Of a stretch of DNA of 64,000 nt, positions 34,351 through 44,101 are shown piece after piece (position 1 is the stretch's first letter; the number at the start of each line of letters is the position of its first letter). Both the position numbers and the translations under genes were made by a program. The stretch spans positions 29,949 through 93,948 of the forward strand of contig NZ_PVNK01000114.1 in the NCBI RefSeq assembly GCF_002994615.1. The letters run 5' to 3'. Origin of the DNA: Enhygromyxa salina. GTDB lineage: Bacteria > Myxococcota_A > Polyangia > Nannocystales > Nannocystaceae. The notes below the pieces were generated by a model, which saw nothing but the letters and a program-made list of their open reading frames with translations, was not told the origin of the DNA and did not search any database.

Positions 34351-35217
34351 TCAGGCGGCGCGCAGGCCGAAGATCTCGCGGGCCTCGTCCGGCGAGGCGA
34401 CCCCCCGCCCGGCCGCGCGCGCGCACTCGGCCAGGGCCTCGATCAGCGGGCCGTTGCCCGAGGTCTTGTCGCCGCTGGGCAGGTAGAAGGTGTCCTCGAC
34501 CCCGGTCCGCAGCTGCCCGCCGAGCTCGGCGGTGCGCTGATGCAGGGGCCAGACCTCCTGGCGACCGATCGCGGTGACCTGCCAGGTGCTGCCGTCGAGG
34601 CGGTACTGCTCGAGCAGCTCGAGCAGGCGCGGATCGGCGGGCATGCCCGAGGCCACGCCCATCACGAAGTTGTAGTCGGGGTGATCGGTGAGCCCGGCCC
34701 GCACGAACAGCTCGATCGAGCGCACGATGCCGACGTCGAAGCACTCGAACTCCGGCATCGCGCCGGTCTCGTCCATGACCTTCAGGAATTTTTCGATCTT
34801 GCTGACGGGGTTGTCGAACAGCATCGGCGGCCAGGCCCACTGACCGTTGCTGCGGACCTTGAGGTAGTTGAGGCTGCCGGCGTTGCAGGCCGCGATCTCG
34901 GGCTTGATCCGGCGCATGCACGCGGCCGGGCCCGAGATGTCATCGCCGACGACCCCGGTGCTCATGTTGATGATCACGCCTGGGCAGGCCTCGCGGATCG
35001 CGTCGATGATCGCGCCCGCGACCTCGGGCTCCCAGGTCGGGAGGTGGCCGAGCTTCGGCGCCTGGTTGCGGAAGTGCACGTGCATGATCGAGGCGCCCGC
35101 GTTGAAGGCGTCTTTGGCCGATTGGGCCATCTGTTCGATCGTGACCGGGACCGGGTGCTGCTGGGGGTTGGTGAGGACGCCGGTGATGGCGCAGGTCAGG
35201 GCGGCTTTGTCGGTCAT
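34351..35217 (-). CDS. BKACE-type beta-keto acid cleavage enzyme (DUF849)
   Basis: 288 aa from ATG 35217, whose ATGA overlaps the stop of the carboxylase alpha gene. TIM-barrel DUF849 family: CAITGVLTN, GASIMHVHFRN (metal-binding His-x-His), INMSTGVVGDDISG, ECFDVGIVRSI, GVASGMPADP, VGVEDTFYLPSGDKTSGN. BKACE enzymes condense or cleave a beta-keto acid with acetyl-CoA, giving acetoacetate and a new acyl-CoA, using Zn2+. As the last catabolic gene of the cluster it may handle the beta-keto acid product in place of HMG-CoA lyase, which is absent here (inference). Confidence 0.88.
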   Translation of the reverse strand: MTDKAALTCAITGVLTNPQQHPVPVTIEQMAQSAKDAFNAGASIMHVHFRNQAPKLGHLPTWEPEVAGAIIDAIREACPGVIINMSTGVVGDDISGPAACMRRIKPEIAACNAGSLNYLKVRSNGQWAWPPMLFDNPVSKIEKFLKVMDETGAMPEFECFDVGIVRSIELFVRAGLTDHPDYNFVMGVASGMPADPRLLELLEQYRLDGSTWQVTAIGRQEVWPLHQRTAELGGQLRTGVEDTFYLPSGDKTSGNGPLIEALAECARAAGRGVASPDEAREIFGLRAA

Positions 35218-37247
35218 GTCGAGGGCTCGTCTTGGGTGGGGGGGGCGTTGATCGTGACGAGGAGCTGGGCCTTGTCGACCTGATCGCCGACGCCGACGCG
35301 GACCTCGCCGACGGTCCCGGCGATCGCGGCGGTGATCGTCGACTCGATCTTCATGGCCTCGAGGGTGAGCAGGCGCTGGCCGGGTTCGACGGCGGCGCCT
35401 GGCTCGACCCACACGCCCAGGACCCGGCCCATGCTCGGCGCGCGGACTGTGCCGCCGTCGCCTTCGCTCGCGCTGTGCGTCGACTCGTGGGGGCGGTGCT
35501 CGGCGAAGGTGTGGGTGGTCGCGTCGAGCTCGAGCTGGAGCTCGTGGGTCGAGGTCCAGGCGTAGTGGGCCCGGCGCTGGTGGCCGTCAAGCTCGAAGCG
35601 CAGGCCGAGGCCGTCGTTGGCGAGCACCGTGATCTCGGCGGCTGGCGCCTCGGGCTGTTCGACGCGCCAGCGCGGGGGGCCGTCGCTCGCCCCGGGTTGG
35701 GGGGTCAGGGTCAGCGCGATCACGGTCTCGCCGCAGCGCAGCTCCAGGGCCGAGCTGCTGCCGTGGGCGCTGTGCCAGGCGACCGGGAAGCCGGCGCGGG
35801 AGTGGGTGTGATCGCGGACGGTCTCGAGCCAGACGACGGCGGCCAGGGCGATCGCGTCTGCGCTCGGGCCGGGTTGAGCCTCGCGGAGCTCGGCGGCGGC
35901 CTCGGACTCGACGAAGGCCGTCGTGACCTGGCCTCCGACGAAGGCGTCGTGACGCAGAAGATCGATCAAGAAGCGCTTGTTGTGGGCAGGGCCGAGCAGG
36001 GCCGTGTCGCGCAGGCCGAGCAGCAGCCGCCGCCGGGCGTGCTCGCGGGTGTCGCCAAAGGCGATCAGCTTGGCGATCATCGGGTCGTAGTCGCTGCCGA
36101 TCCTCTGGCCCCGGGTGCGGCCGACGAGGAGCCCGTGATCGACGCGGAGGCCGGGGATCTTGGCGGGGCGCCAGGCCAGGACCTCGCCGGTCTGGGGCAG
36201 GAAGCCGGCGCCGGGATCCTCGGCGTAGAGTCGGGCCTCGATCGCGTGGCCCGCGAGCACGATCTGCTCCTGGACGAGGGCCAGCTCGCGGCCGGCCGCG
36301 ACCTCGAGCTGCCACTCGACGAGGTCGAGGTCGGTGACCATCTCGGTGACCGGGTGCTCGACCTGGAGGCGGGTGTTCATCTCGAGGAAGTAGAAGGAGC
36401 CGTCGCTCGCGAGCAGGAACTCGACCGTCCCCGCGCCCTCGTAGCCGATCGCCTGGGCCGCCGCGACCGCGGCCGCGCCCATGCGCTTGCGCAGGTCCTC
36501 CTCGACGACCGGGCAGGGCGACTCCTCGATGATCTTTTGGTGGCGGCGCTGGGCCGAGCAGTCGCGCTCGCCGAGGTGGATCGCGTTGCCGTGGGCGTCG
36601 GCGAACACCTGGATCTCGACGTGGCGCGCGCCCTCGATCAGCTTCTCGATCAGCAGGTCGCCGTTGGCGAAGGCGTTTTGGGCCTCGGACCGGGCGCTGT
36701 CGATCGCGGCCGCGAGCTGCTCGGGCCGATCCACCCGACGCATGCCCCGACCGCCACCCCCGGCCACGGCCTTGAGCAAGATGGGGTAGCCGATCGCCTC
36801 GGCCTCGGCCGTGAGCCGCTCGACGCTCTGCTCGCCGTGGTAGCCCGGGACCGTCGGGACCCCGGCCTCGATCATGCGCGCCTTGGCCCGGGCCTTGTCG
36901 CCCATGGCCTCGATCGCCTCGGGCGGCGGGCCGACGAAGACCAGCTTGGCCGCCGCGCAGGCCCGGGCGAAGTCGGCGTTCTCGGCCAGGAAGCCGTAGC
37001 CCGGGTGGATCGCGTCGGCGCCCGTGCGCTCGGCCGCGGCGAGGATCGCCTCGACGCTGAGGTAGGACTCGGCGGCCGCGGCCGGGCCGATGTGGACGGA
37101 CTCGTCGGCGAGGGAGATCGCAAGGCCGTCGGCGTCGGGGGTCGAGTAGACCGCGACGGTCTCGTAGCCGAGGGTGCGGGCGGTGCGGATCACCCGGGCG
37201 GCGATCTCACCGCGGTTGGCGACCAGGAGCTTGGAGAAGGTGGGCAT
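35214..37247 (-). CDS. Biotin-dependent acyl-CoA carboxylase alpha subunit (geranyl/methylcrotonyl-CoA type)
   Basis: 677 aa from ATG 37247. N-terminal biotin carboxylase: LLVANRGEIAARVIRTA, IHPGYGFLAENADFA, ATP loop KAVAGGGGRGMR, HIEIQVF-like ARHVEIQVFAD, ERDCSAQRRHQKIIEE. The C-terminal biotinyl domain has EAMKIE with the modified lysine and a conserved Pro-Ser-Met-Gly turn 35 residues before. The site reads MKIE rather than the commoner MKME. It forms a complex with the carboxyltransferase beta subunit at 39.6-41.2 kb. Gene order resembles atuB-C-D-E-F. Substrate (geranyl- versus methylcrotonyl-CoA) cannot be told from sequence reading alone. Confidence 0.9.
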   Translation of the reverse strand: MPTFSKLLVANRGEIAARVIRTARTLGYETVAVYSTPDADGLAISLADESVHIGPAAAAESYLSVEAILAAAERTGADAIHPGYGFLAENADFARACAAAKLVFVGPPPEAIEAMGDKARAKARMIEAGVPTVPGYHGEQSVERLTAEAEAIGYPILLKAVAGGGGRGMRRVDRPEQLAAAIDSARSEAQNAFANGDLLIEKLIEGARHVEIQVFADAHGNAIHLGERDCSAQRRHQKIIEESPCPVVEEDLRKRMGAAAVAAAQAIGYEGAGTVEFLLASDGSFYFLEMNTRLQVEHPVTEMVTDLDLVEWQLEVAAGRELALVQEQIVLAGHAIEARLYAEDPGAGFLPQTGEVLAWRPAKIPGLRVDHGLLVGRTRGQRIGSDYDPMIAKLIAFGDTREHARRRLLLGLRDTALLGPAHNKRFLIDLLRHDAFVGGQVTTAFVESEAAAELREAQPGPSADAIALAAVVWLETVRDHTHSRAGFPVAWHSAHGSSSALELRCGETVIALTLTPQPGASDGPPRWRVEQPEAPAAEITVLANDGLGLRFELDGHQRRAHYAWTSTHELQLELDATTHTFAEHRPHESTHSASEGDGGTVRAPSMGRVLGVWVEPGAAVEPGQRLLTLEAMKIESTITAAIAGTVGEVRVGVGDQVDKAQLLVTINAPPTQDEPST

Positions 37248-37250
37248 GGG

Positions 37251-37489
37251 TCAGGTGGGGTTGGATGTCACTTCGGAGGCCAGGGTCAGTTCCTGCATGG
37301 CGGCCGCGATATCGGACACCAACTTCTGCCAGGCAGTTAGTTGTGTGATGGGTCCGTCGGTGTCGAGTCGCTCGAGCAACTCTTGGCGGAGCTTGGCAAA
37401 TTCCTCGTCCGGCACAGGGCCGCGATGATCTCGACAAGCGACCCCTTTGTGCCTCCCTCAGCGATGAGTGCGAATCGAACTTGTGGCAT
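37251..37489 (-). pseudogene. Broken remnant resembling a TOPRIM/DUF4276-like gene
   Basis: On the minus strand, ATG 37489 starts MPQVRFALIAEGGTKGSLVE, which resembles the opening strand (xxFALIAEGxTD) of DUF4276/OLD-type TOPRIM-like proteins, but the frame ends within about 50 codons. In another frame, from GTG 37415 to TGA 37251, 54 codons read DEEFAKLRQELLERLDTDGP...LTAWQKLVSDIAAAM, like the C-terminus of such proteins. The middle is missing and the frames disagree, so this looks like a gene with a large internal deletion. The 3' piece could instead be a small real gene. It interrupts the catabolic cluster four bases before the carboxylase alpha start. Confidence 0.4.
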
Positions 37490-37528
37490 GTCAGTCGCGC
37501 CGCTTCGTCGCGGCGATCTTACTCGACT

Positions 37529-38365
37529 TCAGGCGTCGTCGCGGGCCCAGGCGGGGTCGCGCTTCTCGATGAAGGCCATCGTGCCCTCCTGACCCTCGGG
37601 CCCGCGGATCGCAACGGCGAAGTCCTTCGCCGCGCGGTCGAGCAAGACCTCGATGTTTTCGGACAGCGAAGAGATGACCAGATCCTTGGTCACCGCCACG
37701 GCTCCGGGCGCGCAGCGGCGGATCTGGGCCAGGGTCGTAGCGAGCCCGGTCTCGAGGGCCTCGTCGTCGTCGTAGACCTCGTGGACGATGCCGATCTCGC
37801 GAGCCTGGCGCCCGTCGAGCCGGCCACCCGTGACCGCGAGGCGCCGGGCCTGGGTCAGGCCGATCCGTCGCACGATGAACGCGGCGATCTGAGCGGGCGG
37901 GATCCCGAGCGAGGTCTCGGGCAGGCGGAATTTGGCGTCGGCCCGGGCGAGGCTGACGTCGGCGACGCAGGCGAGCCCGAAGCCGCCGCCCATGACGGCG
38001 CCCTCGATCACGGCGACGACCGCCTGCGGCGCGGTCTCGATCACGCTGAGCATGGTCCCGAATTTGCGGTTGCCGACGGCCATCGGATCGTCGGGCCCGC
38101 CGATCTGCTCGGGGGCCGGGGCCATCCGGGCCGCGGCCATGTCTTTGATGTCACCGCCCGCGCAAAAATGGCCGCCCGCGCCGCGAATCACGACGACGCG
38201 GACCTCACTTTGGTCGGCGAGCGCGTCGAACACCGCGATGATCTCCTCGACCATCGCAAAGCTCATCGCGTTGCGGACCTCGGGCCGGTTGAGGGTCAGG
38301 TGCAGGATCGACCGCTCGAGTCGCAGGGCCAGGTGCTTGGTCGTGGGCAGCTCGAAGTCCGTCAT
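37529..38365 (-). CDS. Enoyl-CoA hydratase/isomerase (atuE/liuC-like)
   Basis: 278 aa from ATG 38365, 13 bp after the acyl-CoA dehydrogenase gene. Crotonase fold: LTLNRPEVRNAMS, VRVVVIRGAGGHFCAGGDIKDM (oxyanion hole), VVAVIEGAVMGGGFGLACVADVSLA, then the family glutamate position in RLPETSLGIPPAQIAAF. By position between dehydrogenase and carboxylase alpha it would hydrate the glutaconyl-type CoA product of the carboxylase, as isohexenyl- or methyl-glutaconyl-CoA hydratase does. Confidence 0.88.
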   Translation of the reverse strand: MTDFELPTTKHLALRLERSILHLTLNRPEVRNAMSFAMVEEIIAVFDALADQSEVRVVVIRGAGGHFCAGGDIKDMAAARMAPAPEQIGGPDDPMAVGNRKFGTMLSVIETAPQAVVAVIEGAVMGGGFGLACVADVSLARADAKFRLPETSLGIPPAQIAAFIVRRIGLTQARRLAVTGGRLDGRQAREIGIVHEVYDDDEALETGLATTLAQIRRCAPGAVAVTKDLVISSLSENIEVLLDRAAKDFAVAIRGPEGQEGTMAFIEKRDPAWARDDA

Positions 38366-38378
38366 CTCGTCAGGCTTT

Positions 38379-39545
<1,167 letters not shown>

Positions 39546-39554
39546 GACGGACTC

Positions 39555-41219
39555 CTACATGCGGGCGACGCCGAAGCTGGTGGGGGTGAGCGTGCGGGCC
39601 TCGGCTTCGCGGCAGGTTGCGAGGGCCATGGCCAGGACCCGGCGGCTGTCGCGAGGGTCGATGATCCCGTCGTCCCACAGCCGCGCGGTCGCAAACAAGG
39701 CGGTGGACTCGGACTCAATTCGGTTGACGAGGGTCTCGCGCATCATCCGGACGTTGTCGTCGCGGACCTTGCGGGCGGCGTCGTCGAGCATGTGATCGGT
39801 GGCCGCGAATTTGGCCTTGGTGATGATCTCCATGACCATGCCGATCTGCTCGGCGCCCATGACCGCGACCTTGGAGTTGGGCCAGGCGAAGATGAAGCGC
39901 GGATCGAAGGCCCGCCCGCACATGCCGTAGTTGCCCGCGCCGTAGCCCCCGCCGACGAGCAGGGTCAGCTGCGGGACCGTGGCGTTGGCCACGGCCTGGA
40001 TCATCTTCGACCCGTGCTTGACCGCGCCGCGCTGCTCGACCTCCTTGCCGACCATGTAACCCGTGGTGTTTTGGAGGTAGAGGATCGGCAGCCGCGACTG
40101 GCAGCACAGCTGGATGAACTGCGCGGCCTTGCACGAGCCCTCGGGCATGATCGGCCCGGCGTTGGCCACGATCCCGCAGGCGTGGCCCTCGATCGCCGCG
40201 TGGCCGCAGACCGTGTCGGTGCCCCAGCGGGCCTTGAATTCGAGGAAGTCCGAGTCGTCGACGAGGCGCGCGATGAGATCGCGGATGTCCCAGGGGTGGC
40301 GAGGGTCGGGCGGCACGAGGCCGCACAGCTCGTCGATGTCGTAGCGCGGCGGCGCGAAGCTGCGCGCGGGCGCCTGGGCCGAGCCCCGACCCGCGCCCCG
40401 ACCCGTGTCGAGGTTCCACTGCAGCTTGGCGACGAGCTCGCGGGCGATGCGGATGCCGTGGGCGTCGTCCTCGGCGAGGTACTCGGCGAGGCCCGAGACC
40501 TCGGCGTGCATCTGCGCGCCGCCGAGCTCCTCGTCGCTCGCGTCCTCACCGATCGCGGCCTTGACCAGCGGCGGCCCGGCCAAGAACACCTTCGCGCGGT
40601 CGCGGACCACGATCACGTAGTCGCTGAGCCCGGGCAGGTAGGCGCCGCCCGCCGTCGACGAGCCGTTGACGACGGTGATCTGCGGGATCCCGGCGGCCGA
40701 CATCCGCGCCATGTTGCAGAACACCTTGCCGCCCTCGACGAAGATCTCGCTTTGGTAGTTGAGGTTGGCGCCGCCGCTCTCGACCAGGCCGATCCCGGGC
40801 AGCTTGTTCTCGAGCGCGATGCGCTGGGCCCGGAGGCTCTTTTGGAGGCCCATCGGCGCGATCGAGCCGCCTTTGATCGCGCTGTCGTTGGCCGTGATCA
40901 TGCAGCGCACGCCCGACACGAAGCCGATCCCGATGATGTTGCCGCCGCCGAGCGTGTCCTTGCGCCCGTTGTCGTCGTGCATCTTGTAGCCGGCGAGGGT
41001 CGAGAGCTCGAGGAAGGGGCTGCCGGGGTCGATCAGCCGGGCGACGCGCTCGCGCGGGAGCAGCTGGCCGCGCTTTTGGAACTTTGCCCGCCGGGCCTCG
41101 CCGTGGGCCCGGACCTTGGCCTCGAGCTCGCGGAAGCCCTCGACCAGCGCCAGCATCTGGGCGCGGTTTTGCTGGTAGGCCTCGGAGCGGGTGTCGAGGT
41201 TCGATTCGAGGATCGGCAT
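39555..41219 (-). CDS. Acyl-CoA carboxylase carboxyltransferase beta subunit (geranyl/methylcrotonyl-CoA type)
   Basis: 554 aa; ATG 41219 shares bases with the SDR stop (TAATG). Two crotonase-like lobes: RGQLLPRERVARLIDPGSPFLE, GVRCMITANDSAIKGG, LVESGGANLNYQSEIF, GSSTAGGAYLPGLSDYV, GGAQMHAEVSG, then PILYLQNTTGYMVGKEVE, LTLLVGGGYGAGNYGMCGRAFDPRF and FAWPNSKVAVMGAEQ. It takes carboxyl from biotin on the alpha subunit to the gamma carbon of the enoyl-CoA. A Gly/Arg/Ala-rich insert lies near residues 268-285. Closest in feel to AtuC/LiuB. Confidence 0.9.
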   Translation of the reverse strand: MPILESNLDTRSEAYQQNRAQMLALVEGFRELEAKVRAHGEARRAKFQKRGQLLPRERVARLIDPGSPFLELSTLAGYKMHDDNGRKDTLGGGNIIGIGFVSGVRCMITANDSAIKGGSIAPMGLQKSLRAQRIALENKLPGIGLVESGGANLNYQSEIFVEGGKVFCNMARMSAAGIPQITVVNGSSTAGGAYLPGLSDYVIVVRDRAKVFLAGPPLVKAAIGEDASDEELGGAQMHAEVSGLAEYLAEDDAHGIRIARELVAKLQWNLDTGRGAGRGSAQAPARSFAPPRYDIDELCGLVPPDPRHPWDIRDLIARLVDDSDFLEFKARWGTDTVCGHAAIEGHACGIVANAGPIMPEGSCKAAQFIQLCCQSRLPILYLQNTTGYMVGKEVEQRGAVKHGSKMIQAVANATVPQLTLLVGGGYGAGNYGMCGRAFDPRFIFAWPNSKVAVMGAEQIGMVMEIITKAKFAATDHMLDDAARKVRDDNVRMMRETLVNRIESESTALFATARLWDDGIIDPRDSRRVLAMALATCREAEARTLTPTSFGVARM

Positions 41220-42112
41220 TAGTCTTGGGGTTTGTCGAGCTTGGTCACCGCGCGCAGATCCTCGGGCAGCGAGGTCCGGTGAAAGCCGGGGTAGGGCAGC
41301 GAGCGGTCGTGCGCGGGCATCGGCCAGTGGTGGGGCATGAGCGGGGCGCCGCCGTCGACGGCCAGGGTCTGACCGGTGATGAACGAGGCGGCGGGTGACA
41401 ACAAAAAGCAGATCGCCGCCGAGATCTCGGCCTCGACGCCGAGGCGCTTGAGCGGGACGGCCTCGGCGAGCTTAGGGAACATCGCGCGCACGGCCGGGGG
41501 GTAGGTCTGCATGCCGGAGCTGGCGATCCAGCCGGGCGCGACCGCGTTGACGCGGACGCCCGCGCGGGCCCACTCGACGGCGGCGGTCTTGGTCAGGTTG
41601 ATCATCCCGGCCCGGGCCGCGCCCGAGTGGCCCATGCCGGGCATGCCCTTCCACATGTCGGCGACGATGTTGACGATGACGCCGCCGTGCTTCATCAGGT
41701 GCTGGGTGAACAGCTCGCGGGCCATCAAGAAGCCGCCGGTCAGGTTGGTGCGCACGACCGTCTCGAAGCCCTTTTGGTTGATGCCTTCGAGCGGCGCGGT
41801 GTACTGACCGCCCGCGTTGTTGACGAGGCCGTGGACGGCCCCGCGCTCGCTCAGGATCGCGGCGATCGTCTCGCGGACGCCCTCCTCGTCGCGGATGTCC
41901 TGGCTGCGACAGCTCGCGTTGCCGCCGTCTTCGAGGATCTCGGCTTTGACCGCTTCGACCTTCTCGAGCTTGCGGCCGAGCAGGACCACGTGGGCGCCGA
42001 GGGCCGCGAGCTCGTGGGCGGTGCAGCGGCCGATGCCGCTACCGCCTCCGGTGACGATGATCGTCTGGCCGGCGAACAGGTCGGGACGAAACACAGACCG
42101 GTAGTCGCTCAC
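41219..42112 (-). CDS. SDR-family reductase without canonical YxxxK (AtuB/2,4-dienoyl-CoA reductase-like)
   Basis: 297 aa from GTG 42112. The Rossmann start FAGQTIIVTGGGSGIGRCTAHELAALGA and NNAG motif (LVNNAGGQYTAP) are intact. Where YxxxK should lie, the protein reads GMGHSGAARAGMINLTK, without Tyr and with Arg near the Lys position, as in the dienoyl-CoA-reductase-like branch that uses a different mechanism. Then VRVNAVAPGWIASSGM. A C-terminal extension of about 35 residues (HHWPMPAHDRSLPYPGFHR) follows. In atu clusters the homologous gene stands in this place and is assigned to citronellol/citronellal oxidation. Function here is inferred from position. Confidence 0.82.
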   Translation of the reverse strand: MSDYRSVFRPDLFAGQTIIVTGGGSGIGRCTAHELAALGAHVVLLGRKLEKVEAVKAEILEDGGNASCRSQDIRDEEGVRETIAAILSERGAVHGLVNNAGGQYTAPLEGINQKGFETVVRTNLTGGFLMARELFTQHLMKHGGVIVNIVADMWKGMPGMGHSGAARAGMINLTKTAAVEWARAGVRVNAVAPGWIASSGMQTYPPAVRAMFPKLAEAVPLKRLGVEAEISAAICFLLSPAASFITGQTLAVDGGAPLMPHHWPMPAHDRSLPYPGFHRTSLPEDLRAVTKLDKPQD

Positions 42113-42165
42113 GGCCCACGACGCTGCCCGAAGCGAGCCGCGCTGTCAATGCGAATGCCTCGCTA

Positions 42166-42174
42166 AACAGTGTT
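42166..42174. promoter_or_regulatory. AACAGTGTT, possible small operator upstream of the SDR gene
   Basis: AACA-G-TGTT is a symmetric 9-mer in the 94-bp gap between the enoyl-CoA isomerase and SDR genes, in a locally AT-richer stretch. It might mark an internal regulated start of the catabolic cluster. Weak evidence; only one site seen. Confidence 0.25.
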
Positions 42175-42206
42175 CTATGGCGGAAGAGAGCGGTCGAGAT
42201 CGATGC

Positions 42207-43028
42207 TCAAAGCAGCCGCGACCACAGCGGCCGGGTGACCTGCAAAGTCAGGAACATCAGCGCCGGGCCGCGTTTTTTCTTGCCCCACAAGAAGCGAAAT
42301 TGCCCGGCCAAGAAGGGGCTGGCCAGGAACGCGTCGGCGAGCGCCTCGGACTCCTCGGCGTTGACGGCCTCGAGCTGCTCGCGGGTGAACTCGCCCCGCA
42401 GCGTCCGGGCGCGGCCCTCGTCGGCCCAGCCTTCGGCGATCCGCTGGGCCTCGTCGAGGAGCTGCTCGTGGGGCACGACCCACTCGGCGAGCCCGATCTC
42501 GTGGGCTTGGGTCCCCGTTGGCTTCCAGCCCTCGGCGCCGAGGAGCCGGGCGGCGACCTGCTCGCCAAAGAGCTGAGGAAAGAGGGCGCTCGAGCAGCCT
42601 TCGGGGGTGATGCCGAGGGCGCCGAAGGGCGTCGAGAAGGTCGCGCGCTCCGAGGCGATGATCGCGTCGCAGAGCACCGCCGAGGTCACGCTCGCGCCGA
42701 TCGCCGGGCCGTTCGCGGCGACGAGGATCGGCTTGGGGAAGCGCAAGAACACCTCGAACAGGGCCTTGTTGTGCTCGACGATCAGCGCCCGCAGCGTCCG
42801 CGGGTGGCCGAGCTGCAAGACCCCGCTGAGGTTCACGCCCGCGCAGTAATAGGGATCGGCGCCGGTCAGGATGACCACAGCGCTGTCGGCGTCGTCAGCC
42901 GCCCGCGCGAGCGCAGCCATCAGCGCCTCCATCATCGGTCCCGTCCAGCCGTTGAGGCGGGCGGGCATGTTCATGGTCAGGGTCGTGACCCGGTTGCGGG
43001 TCGAGGTCAGGACGAGTTCGGATGTCAT
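42207..43028 (-). CDS. Enoyl-CoA hydratase/delta3-delta2-enoyl-CoA isomerase (Eci2-like)
   Basis: 273 aa from ATG 43028. Crotonase fold with NMPARLNGWTGPMMEAL, ILTGADPYYCAGVNLSG, PILVAANGPAIGASVTSAVLCDAIIASERATFSTPFGALGITPEGCSS. The TPF...LG...PEGCSS pattern is that of the peroxisomal-type enoyl-CoA isomerase group, whose catalytic Glu is in PEG. It would shift a double bond so that beta-oxidation of an unsaturated chain can proceed. 25 bp after the MoaD-MoaE gene and 94 bp before the SDR gene. Confidence 0.85.
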   Translation of the reverse strand: MTSELVLTSTRNRVTTLTMNMPARLNGWTGPMMEALMAALARAADDADSAVVILTGADPYYCAGVNLSGVLQLGHPRTLRALIVEHNKALFEVFLRFPKPILVAANGPAIGASVTSAVLCDAIIASERATFSTPFGALGITPEGCSSALFPQLFGEQVAARLLGAEGWKPTGTQAHEIGLAEWVVPHEQLLDEAQRIAEGWADEGRARTLRGEFTREQLEAVNAEESEALADAFLASPFLAGQFRFLWGKKKRGPALMFLTLQVTRPLWSRLL

Positions 43029-43053
43029 GGTGTGTTGTCCGGGAGTTGAGCCG

Positions 43054-43731
43054 TCAGGGTCCTTGGCCGATCCACTCGCCGCCCTCGCGGTCGACTTCCT
43101 TCTTCCAGATCGGCACGTTCTGCTTGAGTCGCTCGATGATCTCGCGGCAGGCGTGAAAGGCTTCGGCGCGGTGCGGCGCGCTGGCGGCGATGACGACGGC
43201 GGTCTCGCCGATGCCGAGCCGGCCGACGCGGTGCTGCAGGGCCACGCGGGCCCCGGAGACCTCGGCTTCGACGGCGAGGGCGATCTCGTCCATCTTGGCC
43301 ACCGCCATCGCCGGGTAGGCCTCGTACTCGAGCCACTGGACGACCTTCCCGCGGCTGTGCTCGCGGACCTTGCCCGTGAAGGTTGCGACGCCGCCCGCGT
43401 CGCGGTGCTCGACCGCGGCGAGGACCTCGGCGAGCGAGAGCGGCGTGTCACGCAGGCGCGAGCGCTGGCCCGCGTGGTCGATCGGGGCCCCGCCGCTGAC
43501 GGGCGGGATGAGCGCTAATTCGTCGCCAGGCGCCACGGGGTGCGTGTCGCGGACGAATTCTTGGTTGACGGCGATCCGGCAGTGGTCGAGGGCGTCCCCG
43601 ATCTCGGGGTGGGTCGCGCGGATGTGCTCGCGCAGCTGCGCGACGGTGGCCGGCTCGGGCAGCTCGAGCTCGATCTGCGCGGCGCCGACTCGCTGACGAA
43701 TTCCGGCGAACAGCAGGACGGTCAATCGCAT
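43054..43731 (-). CDS. MoaD-MoaE fusion (molybdopterin synthase, both subunits)
   Basis: 225 aa from ATG 43731. Residues 1-81 are MoaD: ubiquitin-like, ending PPVSGG with the Gly-Gly (80-81) that must carry the thiocarboxylate. Residues about 95-225 are MoaE: GGVATFTGKVREHSRGKVV, LEYEAYPAMAVAKMDEIA, HRVGRLGIGETAVVI, APHRAEAFHACREIIERLKQNVPIWKKE with catalytic lysines. In the fusion the di-glycine is internal, so either proteolysis frees it or the linked protein cannot work. The fused MoaX of mycobacteria, known to be cleaved, is the precedent. It would serve the molybdoenzyme at 27.4-30.3 kb. Confidence 0.92.
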   Translation of the reverse strand: MRLTVLLFAGIRQRVGAAQIELELPEPATVAQLREHIRATHPEIGDALDHCRIAVNQEFVRDTHPVAPGDELALIPPVSGGAPIDHAGQRSRLRDTPLSLAEVLAAVEHRDAGGVATFTGKVREHSRGKVVQWLEYEAYPAMAVAKMDEIALAVEAEVSGARVALQHRVGRLGIGETAVVIAASAPHRAEAFHACREIIERLKQNVPIWKKEVDREGGEWIGQGP

Positions 43732-43819
43732 GGCTGGGGATCTCGGCTGGGACGCACCTTGTCTGGTTCGGATATAGTGGCAGGGGCCGGCCTCGGGCAA
43801 ACTCGGGCACAGGCCGCAG

Positions 43820-44101
43820 TCAGAACCGCCCTCCGAAGGCAAATTCGAGATGATCGTCTCCGCCCCACGCCGGGGATCCGCGAAATTCGATCGCGCACCA
43901 GCGCGATTCTATGCTTGGCGCGCGTCGCCGGTTCCACTGCTTCGCCGCAGGCAGGAGCCACACGATCGCGTCGGAGACTCTCTTGGCAGCAACCTCGCCG
44001 ACCTCGCCACTGGTCCTGCGCGCGCCCGCAGCAGCTCGGAGCGCCGCCCGGATCGCATCTTTGTACAGCGCTGAATTGATGTCCCGTTCCAGCGCAGCCA
44101 A
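43820..44101 (-). CDS. Hypothetical small protein overlapping the SprT-like start region
   Basis: 93 aa from ATG 44101. The frame reads plausibly (MAALERDINSALYKDAIRAA, AAKRVSDAIVWLLPAAKQW, SRWCAIEFRGSPAWGGDD) with a helical start and a more beta-like end, but no family is recognised. It overlaps the first 23 bp of the SprT-like gene on the other strand, so one of the two starts may be wrong. It is 88 bp upstream of the MoaD-MoaE gene on the same strand. Included as a possible gene. Confidence 0.35.
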   Translation of the reverse strand: MAALERDINSALYKDAIRAALRAAAGARRTSGEVGEVAAKRVSDAIVWLLPAAKQWNRRRAPSIESRWCAIEFRGSPAWGGDDHLEFAFGGRF

